Positions 7,259-15,766 of a DNA stretch of 46,439 bases are shown here, one piece after another. The DNA lies in NCBI GenBank assembly GCA_964544475.1, contig CAZJBS010000023.1, positions 1 to 46,439 of the forward strand, given 5' to 3'. Source of the stretch: CAZJBS01 sp964544475 (GTDB taxonomy: Bacteria; CLD3; SB21). The notes beneath the pieces were generated by a model. That model had not been told where the DNA came from, ran no database searches, and saw only the letters and a program-made list of their open reading frames with translations. Both the position numbers and the translations under genes were made by a program. Each line of letters begins with the position of its first letter. Position 1 is the stretch's first letter.

Positions 7259-10242
7259 CGGGACCTTCTGGGATCCCCATTCAGATCGGTGCCCCCAAAG
7301 CCCTGATTGCCTTTCCCGCTGAGTTTGGTGGCCACAAAGCGGTCCTGGCTGCCCGGCAACTTCACCCCTCCAAAGGCGTATCCGCGCAGGTCGAACATTT
7401 TGCCGAAATCAAACCGCAGTACGATGACGTTCCAGAGGTTGATTCGAAAACCGGTGCCGACACTGCCGAGGACTCCGTCAAATTTTTCATTCCGGAGTAC
7501 CACATTGCGGCTGCTCACCTGCGAACCCCAGGCGTTGCCCAGATCCAAAAACACGGCCCCGCGAATCGAACGAAGACCAAAACCGCCGAAAGGCAGGCGC
7601 AGATTCACCGCATCCACAAACGGAAAACGAAGTTCGTTGTTGATGACGAAGAATCTGGTTCCGGGAAGATTCCATCTCGGATAGCCGCGCATATCCCAAC
7701 TCCCGCCCAGAAGAAAATTCTGAGGGTTCTTGCCGTCATTCCACTGAACCATGGCCCTGACCGCGAAGGCGGAACGCAGCGTGAGGCGCATGTATTGCCT
7801 GAAATCGACAATGGCCGTGTAATAGTTCTGTTGCGAATTTCTGACATCCGAAGTGTATCCCACTTTGACACCCCATCGGCCGCCATCCAAAGGCCCGCTC
7901 GGCCCCCACCATGAATTGTCAAAAGTGTAGCCCATGAAATTGCTCACGAGGATACCGTCGACCGGCAGAATCTGGAAAGACTCTTCGCGTTTGAAGCGGC
8001 TGGCCGACACGCTGGTTTCGAGTCTCTGGAATTTCGAAAGCGGATACGTGACCGCAAAGAAACCGCCGTAACGATGTTCATCGACAATCTCTATGCCGCC
8101 CTGATCCCCGATCTCCAGAAAGTCGCCTTTGAAACGGAACAACCCGTATGCGAAATTGGCCCGCTGATTGAGATTAACCTTGGTGGCCACGAAATTCCAA
8201 TCGGTCAGCAGGCTGCTCGTCGAACGTGCGGTGTTGTAAATCACAAAATAATACTGGTCATTGCCCAGCATGTCGGTCACGGCCATCTGCGCGCCACCTC
8301 CGCTGCCAAAAACCGGATCGGCTTGCAACGCGCCTTGCACGAAGTCCAGTCCGTACTTCTTCGAGTACGGTCTTGAATTGCTCTCGGTGATGGCCACCCG
8401 TGGCGTGGTCCAAGGTTTTCGGGCGCCGGCGAGTGGCGGCCGCGGAGGCCATGGTGAGGCCGACGACGTATCGGCGGCCTGCTTGAGATGGCGGATCTTA
8501 AAACTGAATTCCTCAAAGGCCGTGAAAATCAAGTCACCTCGCGGGGTGACGACCGGATCGAACGCTGCCGTCGTAAATCTGGTGATCCGGCGGGGTTCGG
8601 GCCAGGCGATGCCTTCGTTGGCCGACGACGTCGGGTGCGCTTCTCCAAGCCGACTCTGGTCGTCACGGGCAATGGGCAGGGTCCACACATCCGTTGTGCT
8701 TCCGGATTGGTTTGAAGAAAAAACGATCCGTGTGCCGTCGGCGGACCAGGCCGGCCCCGCGTCATGGCATGCCCCTTTGGTCAGATACTCAATGCGGCCG
8801 GTCGACAACTCCAGAAGAAAAATATTGTAGTGACCCTGCCATCCATCGACGGTACGGTCCGAACTGAAGGCAATCGCCTGCCCGTTTGGACTCCAGGCCG
8901 GTTCTTTATCGTCGTAGAAGTCATTTGTGAGTTTATCCAACTCCCCGTCGTCAGGTCCATCGGTCACACGCACACGGTAGAGGTCGGAATTGCCGTTACT
9001 CGCAAGGCCGGAAATCACGAGGGCTTTGCCATCCGGTGACCAGCTGGGTGAGGCCAGACCGACCAAATGGTCAAAACGGTAGCGATGGGTGATCCTGCGC
9101 CGGTGGACATCATACACGTACAAGACATCGGTCTCCCCGCTCTTGGCCACAAATGCCAGCTGGCCGCCGGCATGGATGTCGATCTTGCTTTTGAAGAAAT
9201 GAAACGTCTCAAACTCGTGCGTACGTTCCCCTTTGACAACGACTTCAGCCTTGTCCTTGGTCAGATCCTGCCGGTAGATGTTCGTAAATCCGTCGTGGTT
9301 CGCCACAAAGTAGACTTCGTCGGCGTCGCCATTCCTGAAATACACGGGTTTGCTATTAAATCCGCTCCTGGTGATGACGGTGGAAACGGCGCTGGGTGGA
9401 TCGCGGTTTTCCAGGGACGGATAGTACTTCTTCCGAAGCCAGTATGTCCATTCACTGCTCAGGTCCTCATAATTCTTTCCAACGGTCAATAACATGACTT
9501 TTTCGAAACTGTCCGACTTCCAGATGTTTTCCATCAGAAGCAGGATTTTTTCCGGGCCGTACTTTTGACCGATGAAATGCAGCAGATTCTCGCCAAGCTT
9601 GTACATGTAATACGTGCCCTCCACGGTGTAAAAGTTTTGCACCGGGACAATGGTGTTGTTAATTGTGGCATCCCGCATGACCATTTCGGCCTGGAAATCC
9701 GGATCCCCCGACCAGTATTCGGCCAGCCCTTCCGTGAACCAGAGTGGCGCGCCGGGGTGGTTCAGTTTTCGATGATCGTTGAGGATACGATTGATCTTGG
9801 AGGTCATGAAAACATGCACGAGCTCGTGCCGCAATACCCGGCGGAAATGATACGTGGAGCCGTCGCTGGGAAGAACGACCCGGCCTTTGAAGAACTCGAA
9901 AAAGCCGCCAATGCCCTCCGGAATTTCAAATGGCGTCACATTGGTTTGTTGAAAATGAAGATGGGAACTGAAAACAATCATCGGAACCCGGACCTGCAGC
10001 GAATGGTTGAACCGGGTTTGAAGTTCGAGATATTGCTCCTCCGCCATGCCGGCAGCCCGTTCGGCCAACTCCCGCATTTCGGCATAATAGTAAATGTCGA
10101 AATGTTCGGTGGCCAGCACACTCCACTTGAAACTCGTGTAGTTGACTTTGTTGGTACCGAAATACGAGTAATGGTATTGGGAGAAAGACGGTTGGGCGGA
10201 CCACAGCACGAGGCACAGAACCCGATAGCGAAAAGTCTTCAT
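7210..10242 (-). CDS. Peptidase MA-like / TolB propeller / Omp85-type barrel fusion protein
   Basis: A 1010-residue secreted outer-membrane protein with three parts. After a signal peptide (to about residue 21) comes a gluzincin metallopeptidase domain with the zinc motif HELVH (residues 139-143) and the downstream glutamate motif WFTEGLAEYW (residues 168-177). The middle (about 290-600) is a TolB/WD40-like propeller with repeats such as 'SPDGKALVISG', 'SPNGQAIAFSSD' and 'SADGTRIVFSSN'. The C-terminal 350 residues resemble a bacterial surface antigen (Omp85/BamA) barrel, with 'GLRSIRGAVFLDLGNAWG' and an aromatic C-terminal end. Start ATG overlaps the upstream stop as ATGA. It is followed by an overlapping propeller lipoprotein. 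The likely role is proteolysis or assembly at the outer membrane; the substrate is unknown. Confidence 0.85.
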   Translation of the reverse strand: MKTFRYRVLCLVLWSAQPSFSQYHYSYFGTNKVNYTSFKWSVLATEHFDIYYYAEMRELAERAAGMAEEQYLELQTRFNHSLQVRVPMIVFSSHLHFQQTNVTPFEIPEGIGGFFEFFKGRVVLPSDGSTYHFRRVLRHELVHVFMTSKINRILNDHRKLNHPGAPLWFTEGLAEYWSGDPDFQAEMVMRDATINNTIVPVQNFYTVEGTYYMYKLGENLLHFIGQKYGPEKILLLMENIWKSDSFEKVMLLTVGKNYEDLSSEWTYWLRKKYYPSLENRDPPSAVSTVITRSGFNSKPVYFRNGDADEVYFVANHDGFTNIYRQDLTKDKAEVVVKGERTHEFETFHFFKSKIDIHAGGQLAFVAKSGETDVLYVYDVHRRRITHRYRFDHLVGLASPSWSPDGKALVISGLASNGNSDLYRVRVTDGPDDGELDKLTNDFYDDKEPAWSPNGQAIAFSSDRTVDGWQGHYNIFLLELSTGRIEYLTKGACHDAGPAWSADGTRIVFSSNQSGSTTDVWTLPIARDDQSRLGEAHPTSSANEGIAWPEPRRITRFTTAAFDPVVTPRGDLIFTAFEEFSFKIRHLKQAADTSSASPWPPRPPLAGARKPWTTPRVAITESNSRPYSKKYGLDFVQGALQADPVFGSGGGAQMAVTDMLGNDQYYFVIYNTARSTSSLLTDWNFVATKVNLNQRANFAYGLFRFKGDFLEIGDQGGIEIVDEHRYGGFFAVTYPLSKFQRLETSVSASRFKREESFQILPVDGILVSNFMGYTFDNSWWGPSGPLDGGRWGVKVGYTSDVRNSQQNYYTAIVDFRQYMRLTLRSAFAVRAMVQWNDGKNPQNFLLGGSWDMRGYPRWNLPGTRFFVINNELRFPFVDAVNLRLPFGGFGLRSIRGAVFLDLGNAWGSQVSSRNVVLRNEKFDGVLGSVGTGFRINLWNVIVLRFDFGKMFDLRGYAFGGVKLPGSQDRFVATKLSGKGNQGFGGTDLNGDPRRSRWSPGIFFQFWFGVDY

Positions 10243-11066
10243 GTCCCCTGTTCAATCAGATGGTGGATCACGTTATTCCTGATGTAGTCCGAACAGCGGG
10301 CACTGCGGGTACCGTACCAGCAGAAGTACGAACCGTCCACCAGGAAGACGCGACCGGATTTCACGGCGTCCACATCCAGCGTTGCAAAATCCCGCAGATG
10401 CTTTTCCCTAAATCGAAACGGCTCGTCGGGCAAGAGAATCACTTCGGGATTTTTCTCTCGAATGTCCTCGAAAGTCACTTCGAAGTATCGCCGCGTCTCC
10501 TGACCGAATATGTTCTCGAGACCGTGAAGATTTAGTACGTCGTGAATGAAAGTATCTTGATTAATGGACATCCAGGGGTGACGCCATATGACATACAACG
10601 TGCGAAAGCCTCTTTTCTTCCCGTTTTTCAACGCCACGATCGCATCGTCGATATCCCGGGCATACGTCCCGGAGGACGCATCCAATCCCAGGACCCGCCC
10701 CAGCTCGCGCAACAACACGGCCGCGTCTTGGAGTCTCTTCGGAAAGGTCACCCATGTGGGATGGACGGCCGATATGGCCTCGATGTGTTCGGGTTTGTTT
10801 TCTTCCAGGTTGAGTATCACCAGATCCGGGTTCAATGCCGCCAGCGCATCGAAGTCGGGGTCTTTTTGCCCGCCGACCCTGGGTCTGGTTAGGGCCTCAT
10901 CCGGCTTGTTACAAAACCTGGATACCCCGACAACCCGTGATCCGGCCCCAATTTCGAACAGGCTTTCGGTGATACTCGGGACGAGTGAAATGATTCTCTC
11001 CGGAGGCCGGTCAAACGTCAACCGATGTTGGCGGGCATCCACGATGTCAAGGACAGGTTGTCCCAT
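10239..11066 (-). CDS. Helical-backbone metal receptor (BtuF/FepB-type) protein without signal peptide
   Basis: 275 residues matching the periplasmic binding protein fold of cobalamin and iron-siderophore transporters: 'RIISLVPSITESLFEIGAG..VVGVS' near the N-terminus, 'DPDFDALAALNPDLVIL' and 'WHPWMS'-like segment (RHPWMSINQDTFIHDVL). The first 35 residues are hydrophilic and there is no signal peptide or lipobox, and no permease or ATPase gene adjoins it. It may be a cytoplasmic binding protein, or export may depend on an undetected start. It lies 55 bases after mutL and overlaps the next gene by 4 bases (ATGA). Ligand is not deducible. Confidence 0.75.
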   Translation of the reverse strand: MGQPVLDIVDARQHRLTFDRPPERIISLVPSITESLFEIGAGSRVVGVSRFCNKPDEALTRPRVGGQKDPDFDALAALNPDLVILNLEENKPEHIEAISAVHPTWVTFPKRLQDAAVLLRELGRVLGLDASSGTYARDIDDAIVALKNGKKRGFRTLYVIWRHPWMSINQDTFIHDVLNLHGLENIFGQETRRYFEVTFEDIREKNPEVILLPDEPFRFREKHLRDFATLDVDAVKSGRVFLVDGSYFCWYGTRSARCSDYIRNNVIHHLIEQGT

Positions 11067-11121
11067 CAGTAGCCCGAGCGTAATGGCCGGTCAGCGCATG
11101 CCGGACCACGCCCGCCTTTCA

Positions 11122-12882
11122 TCACGAAATTCGCATGAACCGTTTGTCCAGTTCATCCAGCGACAACTGGATGATGACCGGCCGCCCATGGGGACAGACA
11201 TACGGGAATTTTGTGGCAAAAAGCTGATCGATGAGGCCGTTCATCTCGTCGACCGTGAGTGGATCGCCGGACTTGATGGCAGAGCGGCAGGCAAAGGACT
11301 TCGCCAGATTGTCCCTGGGATCCAGGTTTGTGTGTTCGCTTTCCTTGTACGTATCGATCATTTCCTGAAGAATCTTCTCTTCATTGCCCAGTCTCACGTC
11401 GGCCGGCACAGCCTCCACGACGATGGTCCGTTTCCCAAACACCTTGACCACAAAACCGAGCTTCCCAACCAGCGGCATCATTTCTTCGATGATGGCAAAA
11501 TCCTCCGCCGTGAATTCGAGGGTTTGTGGAAACAACAACTGTTGCGAGAAGATGGGGTTTCGTTCAAACGCTTCCAGCGCCCTTTCGTAGAGAATGCGTT
11601 CATGGGCCACGTGCTGGTCGATGATGGCCAGTCCGCTTTTGATCTGGGATATGATGTAACGATTATGCAATTGCCAGACGAGGCTCGACGGCGAAACCGA
11701 TTGAGTCTGGACCAACTGTCGCTGAATGAAACGCCGGTCGTCCGTTCGTTGCTCGTCCGTCGCCGGCTGATCGGCGGCCGTGCGGATCGTATGCGCTGAA
11801 AACGTGTGGCCGACGGGCGGCAACCCCAGAGCGCCCTGCTCATCGCCGGTCGGGGTGGCCGGAGGCACCAGTGTGGGCCCCAACGAGGGGATGGTCGAAT
11901 CGGTATTCATGGCGTCCACCAGCGCGTGGTACACCAGACGATACAGCAGTTGCTCATCCTTGAATTTCACTTCCGCCTTGGTCGGGTGGACATTGACGTC
12001 ATAATCCGACGGGTCCCATTCGAGGAACAAAACGAAGAACGGACGGTCGCCCCGGGGCAAGGTATGCCCAAACGCGCCGGACACGGCTGACAGCACCGTG
12101 CGATTGAAAATGGGCCGCCCATTGATGAAGAGGAACTGGTCGCCCTGTGTTTTGAAGGAAAAAGACGGTTTGCTGACATAACCGTGCACACGACGTCCGT
12201 GCAGTTCCTTTTCCACATGAAGGCTGTGGGCCATGATTTCGCGGCCAATCAACTTGTCCATCCGGCCGGCAAGGTCGGTCTTGCGAAGCTGAAAGACTTT
12301 GTCGTCTTCGTTGATAAGTGTGAATTCGATCGCCGGATACGCCATGGCAAATTTCTTGATAATGCCCGCCATGTGACGGAATTCGGTGTTGTTGGTTTTG
12401 AGAAACTGGCGTCTGGCCGGCACGTTGTAGAAGAGACTTTTGACGGTGACGGTGGTACCGCGCAGGGCAGCCATTCGCGTGGTTTCGGCCACAACCCCGC
12501 CATGGATACGGATGACCGTCGCCGTGTCCTCCTCTTCCGCCCGGGTTTTCAACTCCACATCGGACACCGATGCGATACTCGCCAGCGCCTCACCTCTGAA
12601 TCCAAAACTGCGGACCGCCTGTAGGTCCTCCCAGGTCGAGATCTTGCTGGTCGCGTGCCGCTCAAAGCACAACCGGGCATCCTCCGGCAGCATGCCCCGG
12701 CCGTTGTCAATCACCTGAATGAGGCTCTTGCCGCCCGAACGAACCGTCATGACGATTTCATCGCCGCCGGCATCGATGGCGTTTTCGATGAGTTCCTTGA
12801 CCACGGACGCCGGTCGCTCAACCACTTCGCCCGCGGCAATCTTGTTGATCACGGTTTCGGCAAGGACTCGAATGGCCGGCAT
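11122..12882 (-). CDS. mutL: DNA mismatch repair protein MutL
   Basis: MutL couples mismatch recognition by MutS to strand incision. Seen in the 586-residue product: the N-terminal GHKL ATPase (VINKIAAGEVVERPASVVKE; DNGRGM; ATSKI; GFRGEALASI), then a variable linker, and a C-terminal dimerisation/endonuclease domain with DQHVAHERILYE (the DQHA-x2-E-x4-E motif), ACRSAIKSGD and CPHGRP. This is the nicking type of MutL found in organisms without MutH. The start is set at 12882 from the conserved N-terminus; the frame upstream runs into the methyltransferase gene. The methyltransferase stop is 2 bases before this ATG, so the two are probably coupled. Confidence 0.95.
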   Translation of the reverse strand: MPAIRVLAETVINKIAAGEVVERPASVVKELIENAIDAGGDEIVMTVRSGGKSLIQVIDNGRGMLPEDARLCFERHATSKISTWEDLQAVRSFGFRGEALASIASVSDVELKTRAEEEDTATVIRIHGGVVAETTRMAALRGTTVTVKSLFYNVPARRQFLKTNNTEFRHMAGIIKKFAMAYPAIEFTLINEDDKVFQLRKTDLAGRMDKLIGREIMAHSLHVEKELHGRRVHGYVSKPSFSFKTQGDQFLFINGRPIFNRTVLSAVSGAFGHTLPRGDRPFFVLFLEWDPSDYDVNVHPTKAEVKFKDEQLLYRLVYHALVDAMNTDSTIPSLGPTLVPPATPTGDEQGALGLPPVGHTFSAHTIRTAADQPATDEQRTDDRRFIQRQLVQTQSVSPSSLVWQLHNRYIISQIKSGLAIIDQHVAHERILYERALEAFERNPIFSQQLLFPQTLEFTAEDFAIIEEMMPLVGKLGFVVKVFGKRTIVVEAVPADVRLGNEEKILQEMIDTYKESEHTNLDPRDNLAKSFACRSAIKSGDPLTVDEMNGLIDQLFATKFPYVCPHGRPVIIQLSLDELDKRFMRIS

Positions 12883-12884
12883 TT

Positions 12885-13805
12885 TCAGCTTTTCCTCAGA
12901 TAATACATCATGGACGATCCGTTGCCGGCAAGGCCGGCAAAATAAGAAGCCGTCATTCTCCACGACGCACGGGCCAGACCGAAGGGCCAGAACCACTTTC
13001 CGCGACGGCTTACGGCACCGGCCTCGCTCATGATCGCATTGAAGACACAATCAAGGGGCATGTGATGCCGCTTCCGAATAACGAAACCGGTCTGTCCGGC
13101 GAGCTTCTCCATGTCAGACGGCGTAAAATGCCACAGATGCCGTGGAGGATCAAGAGCGACCCATGCGCGACCATAGGCCCTCGCATCATAGGACCCCACA
13201 TTGGGCACCGCGACGAGCAGCCATCCGTCCTTCGTCATCGCGTCTCCGATCAGCTGTAAGGCCGGTTTCAAATCATGCACATGTTCAAGAACGTGCCACA
13301 TCGTGACCAAATCAAATCGGTTCTTCCATGCTCGAAGATTTTTCGCATCCACCCCGCCGGTGGTCACGTCCAGTCCGTATTGGCGGCGGGCAAATTCGGA
13401 AGCCTCCGTCGAGGGCTCAACCCCGCAGGTTGTCCATCCGTTCTGCTTCATTTCCATCAGGAATTCCCCGGTTCCGCAGCCGAGATCCAGGACTTTCCCG
13501 CCACGGATAACGCGTTCGATGCAGCGGCGTTTCCATCGGACCGAATACCGTCGTACGGCGCCGTATACGCGACCAAACCACGATACCGATTCGGAGGAAC
13601 TCAGAAAAGGGGTGTACTCTCCGGCTTCGTAGTAGGCGCCGATCGTTTCCGCCGACGGCCGAGGATTGAGGCGGGCGAACCCGCAGCCGGCGCAACGCAC
13701 CACGGCATAGCCGCCGTGCCGATCGACGAATCGCCACATCTCGACGACGTGCTCCGAATGGCATAGTGGACAACCGACGGTTTCGAACGAGACTTCCGAC
13801 GACAA
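12885..13805 (-). CDS. SAM-dependent methyltransferase with N-terminal zinc ribbon
   Basis: 306 residues. The N-terminus has four cysteines in a zinc-ribbon arrangement (CPLC...CAGC). A class I Rossmann methyltransferase follows, with motif I VLDLGCGTGEFL and a post-motif acidic residue in 'GVEP'. 'WHVLEHVHD' is the methyltransferase-11/23 signature. A C-terminal hydrophobic part is also seen. Related proteins often act in surface polysaccharide or lipid pathways; the substrate here is unknown. The only start in frame after the upstream stop is TTG at 13805, with a weak ribosome site; ATG codons nearby are in another frame. It is the first gene of the leftward cluster. Confidence 0.85.
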   Translation of the reverse strand: MSSEVSFETVGCPLCHSEHVVEMWRFVDRHGGYAVVRCAGCGFARLNPRPSAETIGAYYEAGEYTPFLSSSESVSWFGRVYGAVRRYSVRWKRRCIERVIRGGKVLDLGCGTGEFLMEMKQNGWTTCGVEPSTEASEFARRQYGLDVTTGGVDAKNLRAWKNRFDLVTMWHVLEHVHDLKPALQLIGDAMTKDGWLLVAVPNVGSYDARAYGRAWVALDPPRHLWHFTPSDMEKLAGQTGFVIRKRHHMPLDCVFNAIMSEAGAVSRRGKWFWPFGLARASWRMTASYFAGLAGNGSSMMYYLRKS

Positions 13806-13834
13806 AACAGGTATTCCATGGTTTGGTTACCAAA

Positions 13835-13869
13835 TGAAAAAGATCATCTGACCGTTGTCAAATGATCTT
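13835..13869 (-). terminator. Rho-independent terminator after ccmE
   Basis: On the minus strand AAGATCAT-T-TGAC / GTCA-G-ATGATCTT with loop AACG, followed by TTTTC. It lies 30 bases past the ccmE stop and separates ccmE from the methyltransferase-mutL cluster. Confidence 0.75.
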
Positions 13870-13898
13870 CTTGCCAATCCCGGACAGAGAAAAAGAAC

Positions 13899-14309
13899 TT
13901 AAGAGCCCTTCAGCGAGTTGTAATCCACCTCGTACTTGGAAGCGCATTTGGCCTGAATTTGCGTACCTTCGAACGTACCGTCTCTTTTCAGGCGTCCGTC
14001 GATGACGGCTTCGCATTCATCTTTGAACGTGTCAGGCACCGGATCTTTTCCAACATATTTGACCGGCATGGTTTCGCCGTTGCGGGTGAGCTGAAATTCC
14101 AGCATTTCACCGTTGCGTTTGATGCTGCCGGCGACCACGTTGCCATGCACTTTCAGACGTTTGACGTAGGCGTCATCCCCCATCGCTTTGACTTCGTCGA
14201 CAAACTTGTAGTACGATTTGCCCTCGTTGAAACCACTGTAACTCAGAAAACCCAGCGTCAACAGAACCACAACGACGCCGACGGCTATTTTCAGATTTTT
14301 GGATGGCAT
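13899..14309 (-). CDS. ccmE: Cytochrome c maturation heme chaperone CcmE, Cys-type (CxxxY)
   Basis: 136 residues: an N-terminal transmembrane anchor (about residues 7-25) and an OB-fold periplasmic domain with the family pattern 'VHGNVVAGSIKR', 'YVGKDPVPDTFKDECEAVIDG'. In most CcmE proteins a histidine in HxxxY binds heme covalently. Here the motif is CASKY (Cys122, Tyr126), the CxxxY variant known from archaea and some sulfate reducers. The ATG at 14309 is chosen for the AAGGAG site before it. The gene lies 65 bases after a symporter gene and has its own terminator; no other ccm gene is in the window. Confidence 0.88.
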   Translation of the reverse strand: MPSKNLKIAVGVVVVLLTLGFLSYSGFNEGKSYYKFVDEVKAMGDDAYVKRLKVHGNVVAGSIKRNGEMLEFQLTRNGETMPVKYVGKDPVPDTFKDECEAVIDGRLKRDGTFEGTQIQAKCASKYEVDYNSLKGS

Positions 14310-14374
14310 GTATTGCTCCTTTTTGCTAACGCCGCCAATGTAACGCCCCCGGTTCAGAATTCCAAGTCCTTTTG

Positions 14375-15664
14375 TCAATCTCCACGGCTGATGATGATGG
14401 TCTCGCCTTCGGCTTTGGCGACACAGACCGCCGTCGCCGCATCGCCGGTCACGTTGAGCACCGTGCGGCCCATATCCAGAATGCGATCGACCCCAAGAAT
14501 GATGCCGATGCCTTCGGCCGGCACGCCCACCGTCTGCATCACAATGACAATCAGGGGCAAGGACCCGCCCGGGACACCGGCCGTACCAATGGCTGTCATG
14601 ACGGCCATCACCACGATCCATGCCTGTTGGATTAGCGACAACTCAATGCCAAATATTTCGGCAATAAACAAGACCGTCATCCCTTCATACAGCGCCGTTC
14701 CGTTCATGTTGATCGTGGCCCCCATGGGAAGCACAAAACCCGATATGTTGGCGGAAACACCCAATTGGTTTTGCGTGACCCGAATGGTCGTCGGCAATGT
14801 CGCATTGCTGGAACTGGTTGAGAAAGCCGTTATCATCACCGGCTTGAGCGCCTGAAAGAAACGCCACGGGTTTACGCCGGCCGCGGTTTTCAGAAGGATC
14901 GAATAAACGCCGACCAGATGAATCACGTATCCCGCAAACACCATCCCAACATAGAAGCTGAGCGGCTTGAGAATGGAAAGACCGAATCGTGCGGCGATGG
15001 CAAAGACCAGGCATGGAACAGCATACGGCGCCAACCGCATGGCCCATTCGACGACACGGACGCTGAACTCGTAGATGCCCGTCAGACCGCGTTTCAACGA
15101 ATCACCGGAGGTAGCCGGCATACGGGTGAGGACAACGCCGAAAAGCAACGACACCAGAATCACGGGCAGCATCTGCATGTCGACAAAGGCCTTCAGCATG
15201 TTTCGCGGAATAACCATATCCACAAACGTCATGGTCGTGATGGCGAGGTCCCTTGATTTGTCGATGACCTGGGTCGAAGACGCGCTATACGTCCTCATCA
15301 GATTTTCCTGCATGCCCGGATCGAACCCCCGTCCGGGCTGGAAGACATTCATGAGAACCAGGCCCACCACAACAGCCACCGCCGTGAGACCGACGAAATA
15401 GGCCAGCGTGCGGATGCCGATTTTTCCAAGCCGGCGGAAATCACCAAGGTTTGCCACGCCAAGCGACAGCGAAGAGAGAACCAGAGGAACGACGATCAAG
15501 AATAGCAACCTCAAAAATACCTGGCCCACCGGATCGGTGATGTTGGCAATCACGAAATGAAGCGCCGGATCGGAGGCGCTGTGTTCACCAATCCACATGT
15601 TGACGGCCAGCCCGGAGGCCAATCCCACGATCAGACCGATCAGAATTTTGGAATGCTGCTTCAT
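14375..15664 (-). CDS. Dicarboxylate/amino acid:cation symporter (DAACS family, GltP/DctA-like)
   Basis: 429 residues with about eight hydrophobic segments and two re-entrant hairpins typical of the DAACS family. Seen: the serine-rich first hairpin (FSTSSSNATLPTTI), the NMNGT motif in TM7 (GATINMNGTALYEG), and the C-terminal substrate-site motif DRILDMGRTVLNVTGDA. The family imports glutamate, aspartate or C4-dicarboxylates with sodium ions or protons across the inner membrane; which of these cannot be read with confidence. The start at 15664 is chosen because the longer frame runs back through the terminator of the upstream gene. Confidence 0.93.
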   Translation of the reverse strand: MKQHSKILIGLIVGLASGLAVNMWIGEHSASDPALHFVIANITDPVGQVFLRLLFLIVVPLVLSSLSLGVANLGDFRRLGKIGIRTLAYFVGLTAVAVVVGLVLMNVFQPGRGFDPGMQENLMRTYSASSTQVIDKSRDLAITTMTFVDMVIPRNMLKAFVDMQMLPVILVSLLFGVVLTRMPATSGDSLKRGLTGIYEFSVRVVEWAMRLAPYAVPCLVFAIAARFGLSILKPLSFYVGMVFAGYVIHLVGVYSILLKTAAGVNPWRFFQALKPVMITAFSTSSSNATLPTTIRVTQNQLGVSANISGFVLPMGATINMNGTALYEGMTVLFIAEIFGIELSLIQQAWIVVMAVMTAIGTAGVPGGSLPLIVIVMQTVGVPAEGIGIILGVDRILDMGRTVLNVTGDAATAVCVAKAEGETIIISRGD

Positions 15665-15706
15665 GTATGAAAGCGCTCCATCTACCAAAAACCGGTCACC
15701 CTGCAT

Positions 15707-15739
15707 AAAAAAAGGGGCAGGATGACCGGCTCCTGCCCC
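15707..15739 (-). terminator. Rho-independent terminator after the DUF2914 gene
   Basis: On the minus strand GGGGCAGGA / TCCTGCCCC stem with an 8-base loop followed by seven T. It lies about 28 bases past the stop codon. Confidence 0.85.
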
Positions 15740-15766
15740 GCAAAACAAGAAAAGGAGTACCTGACT

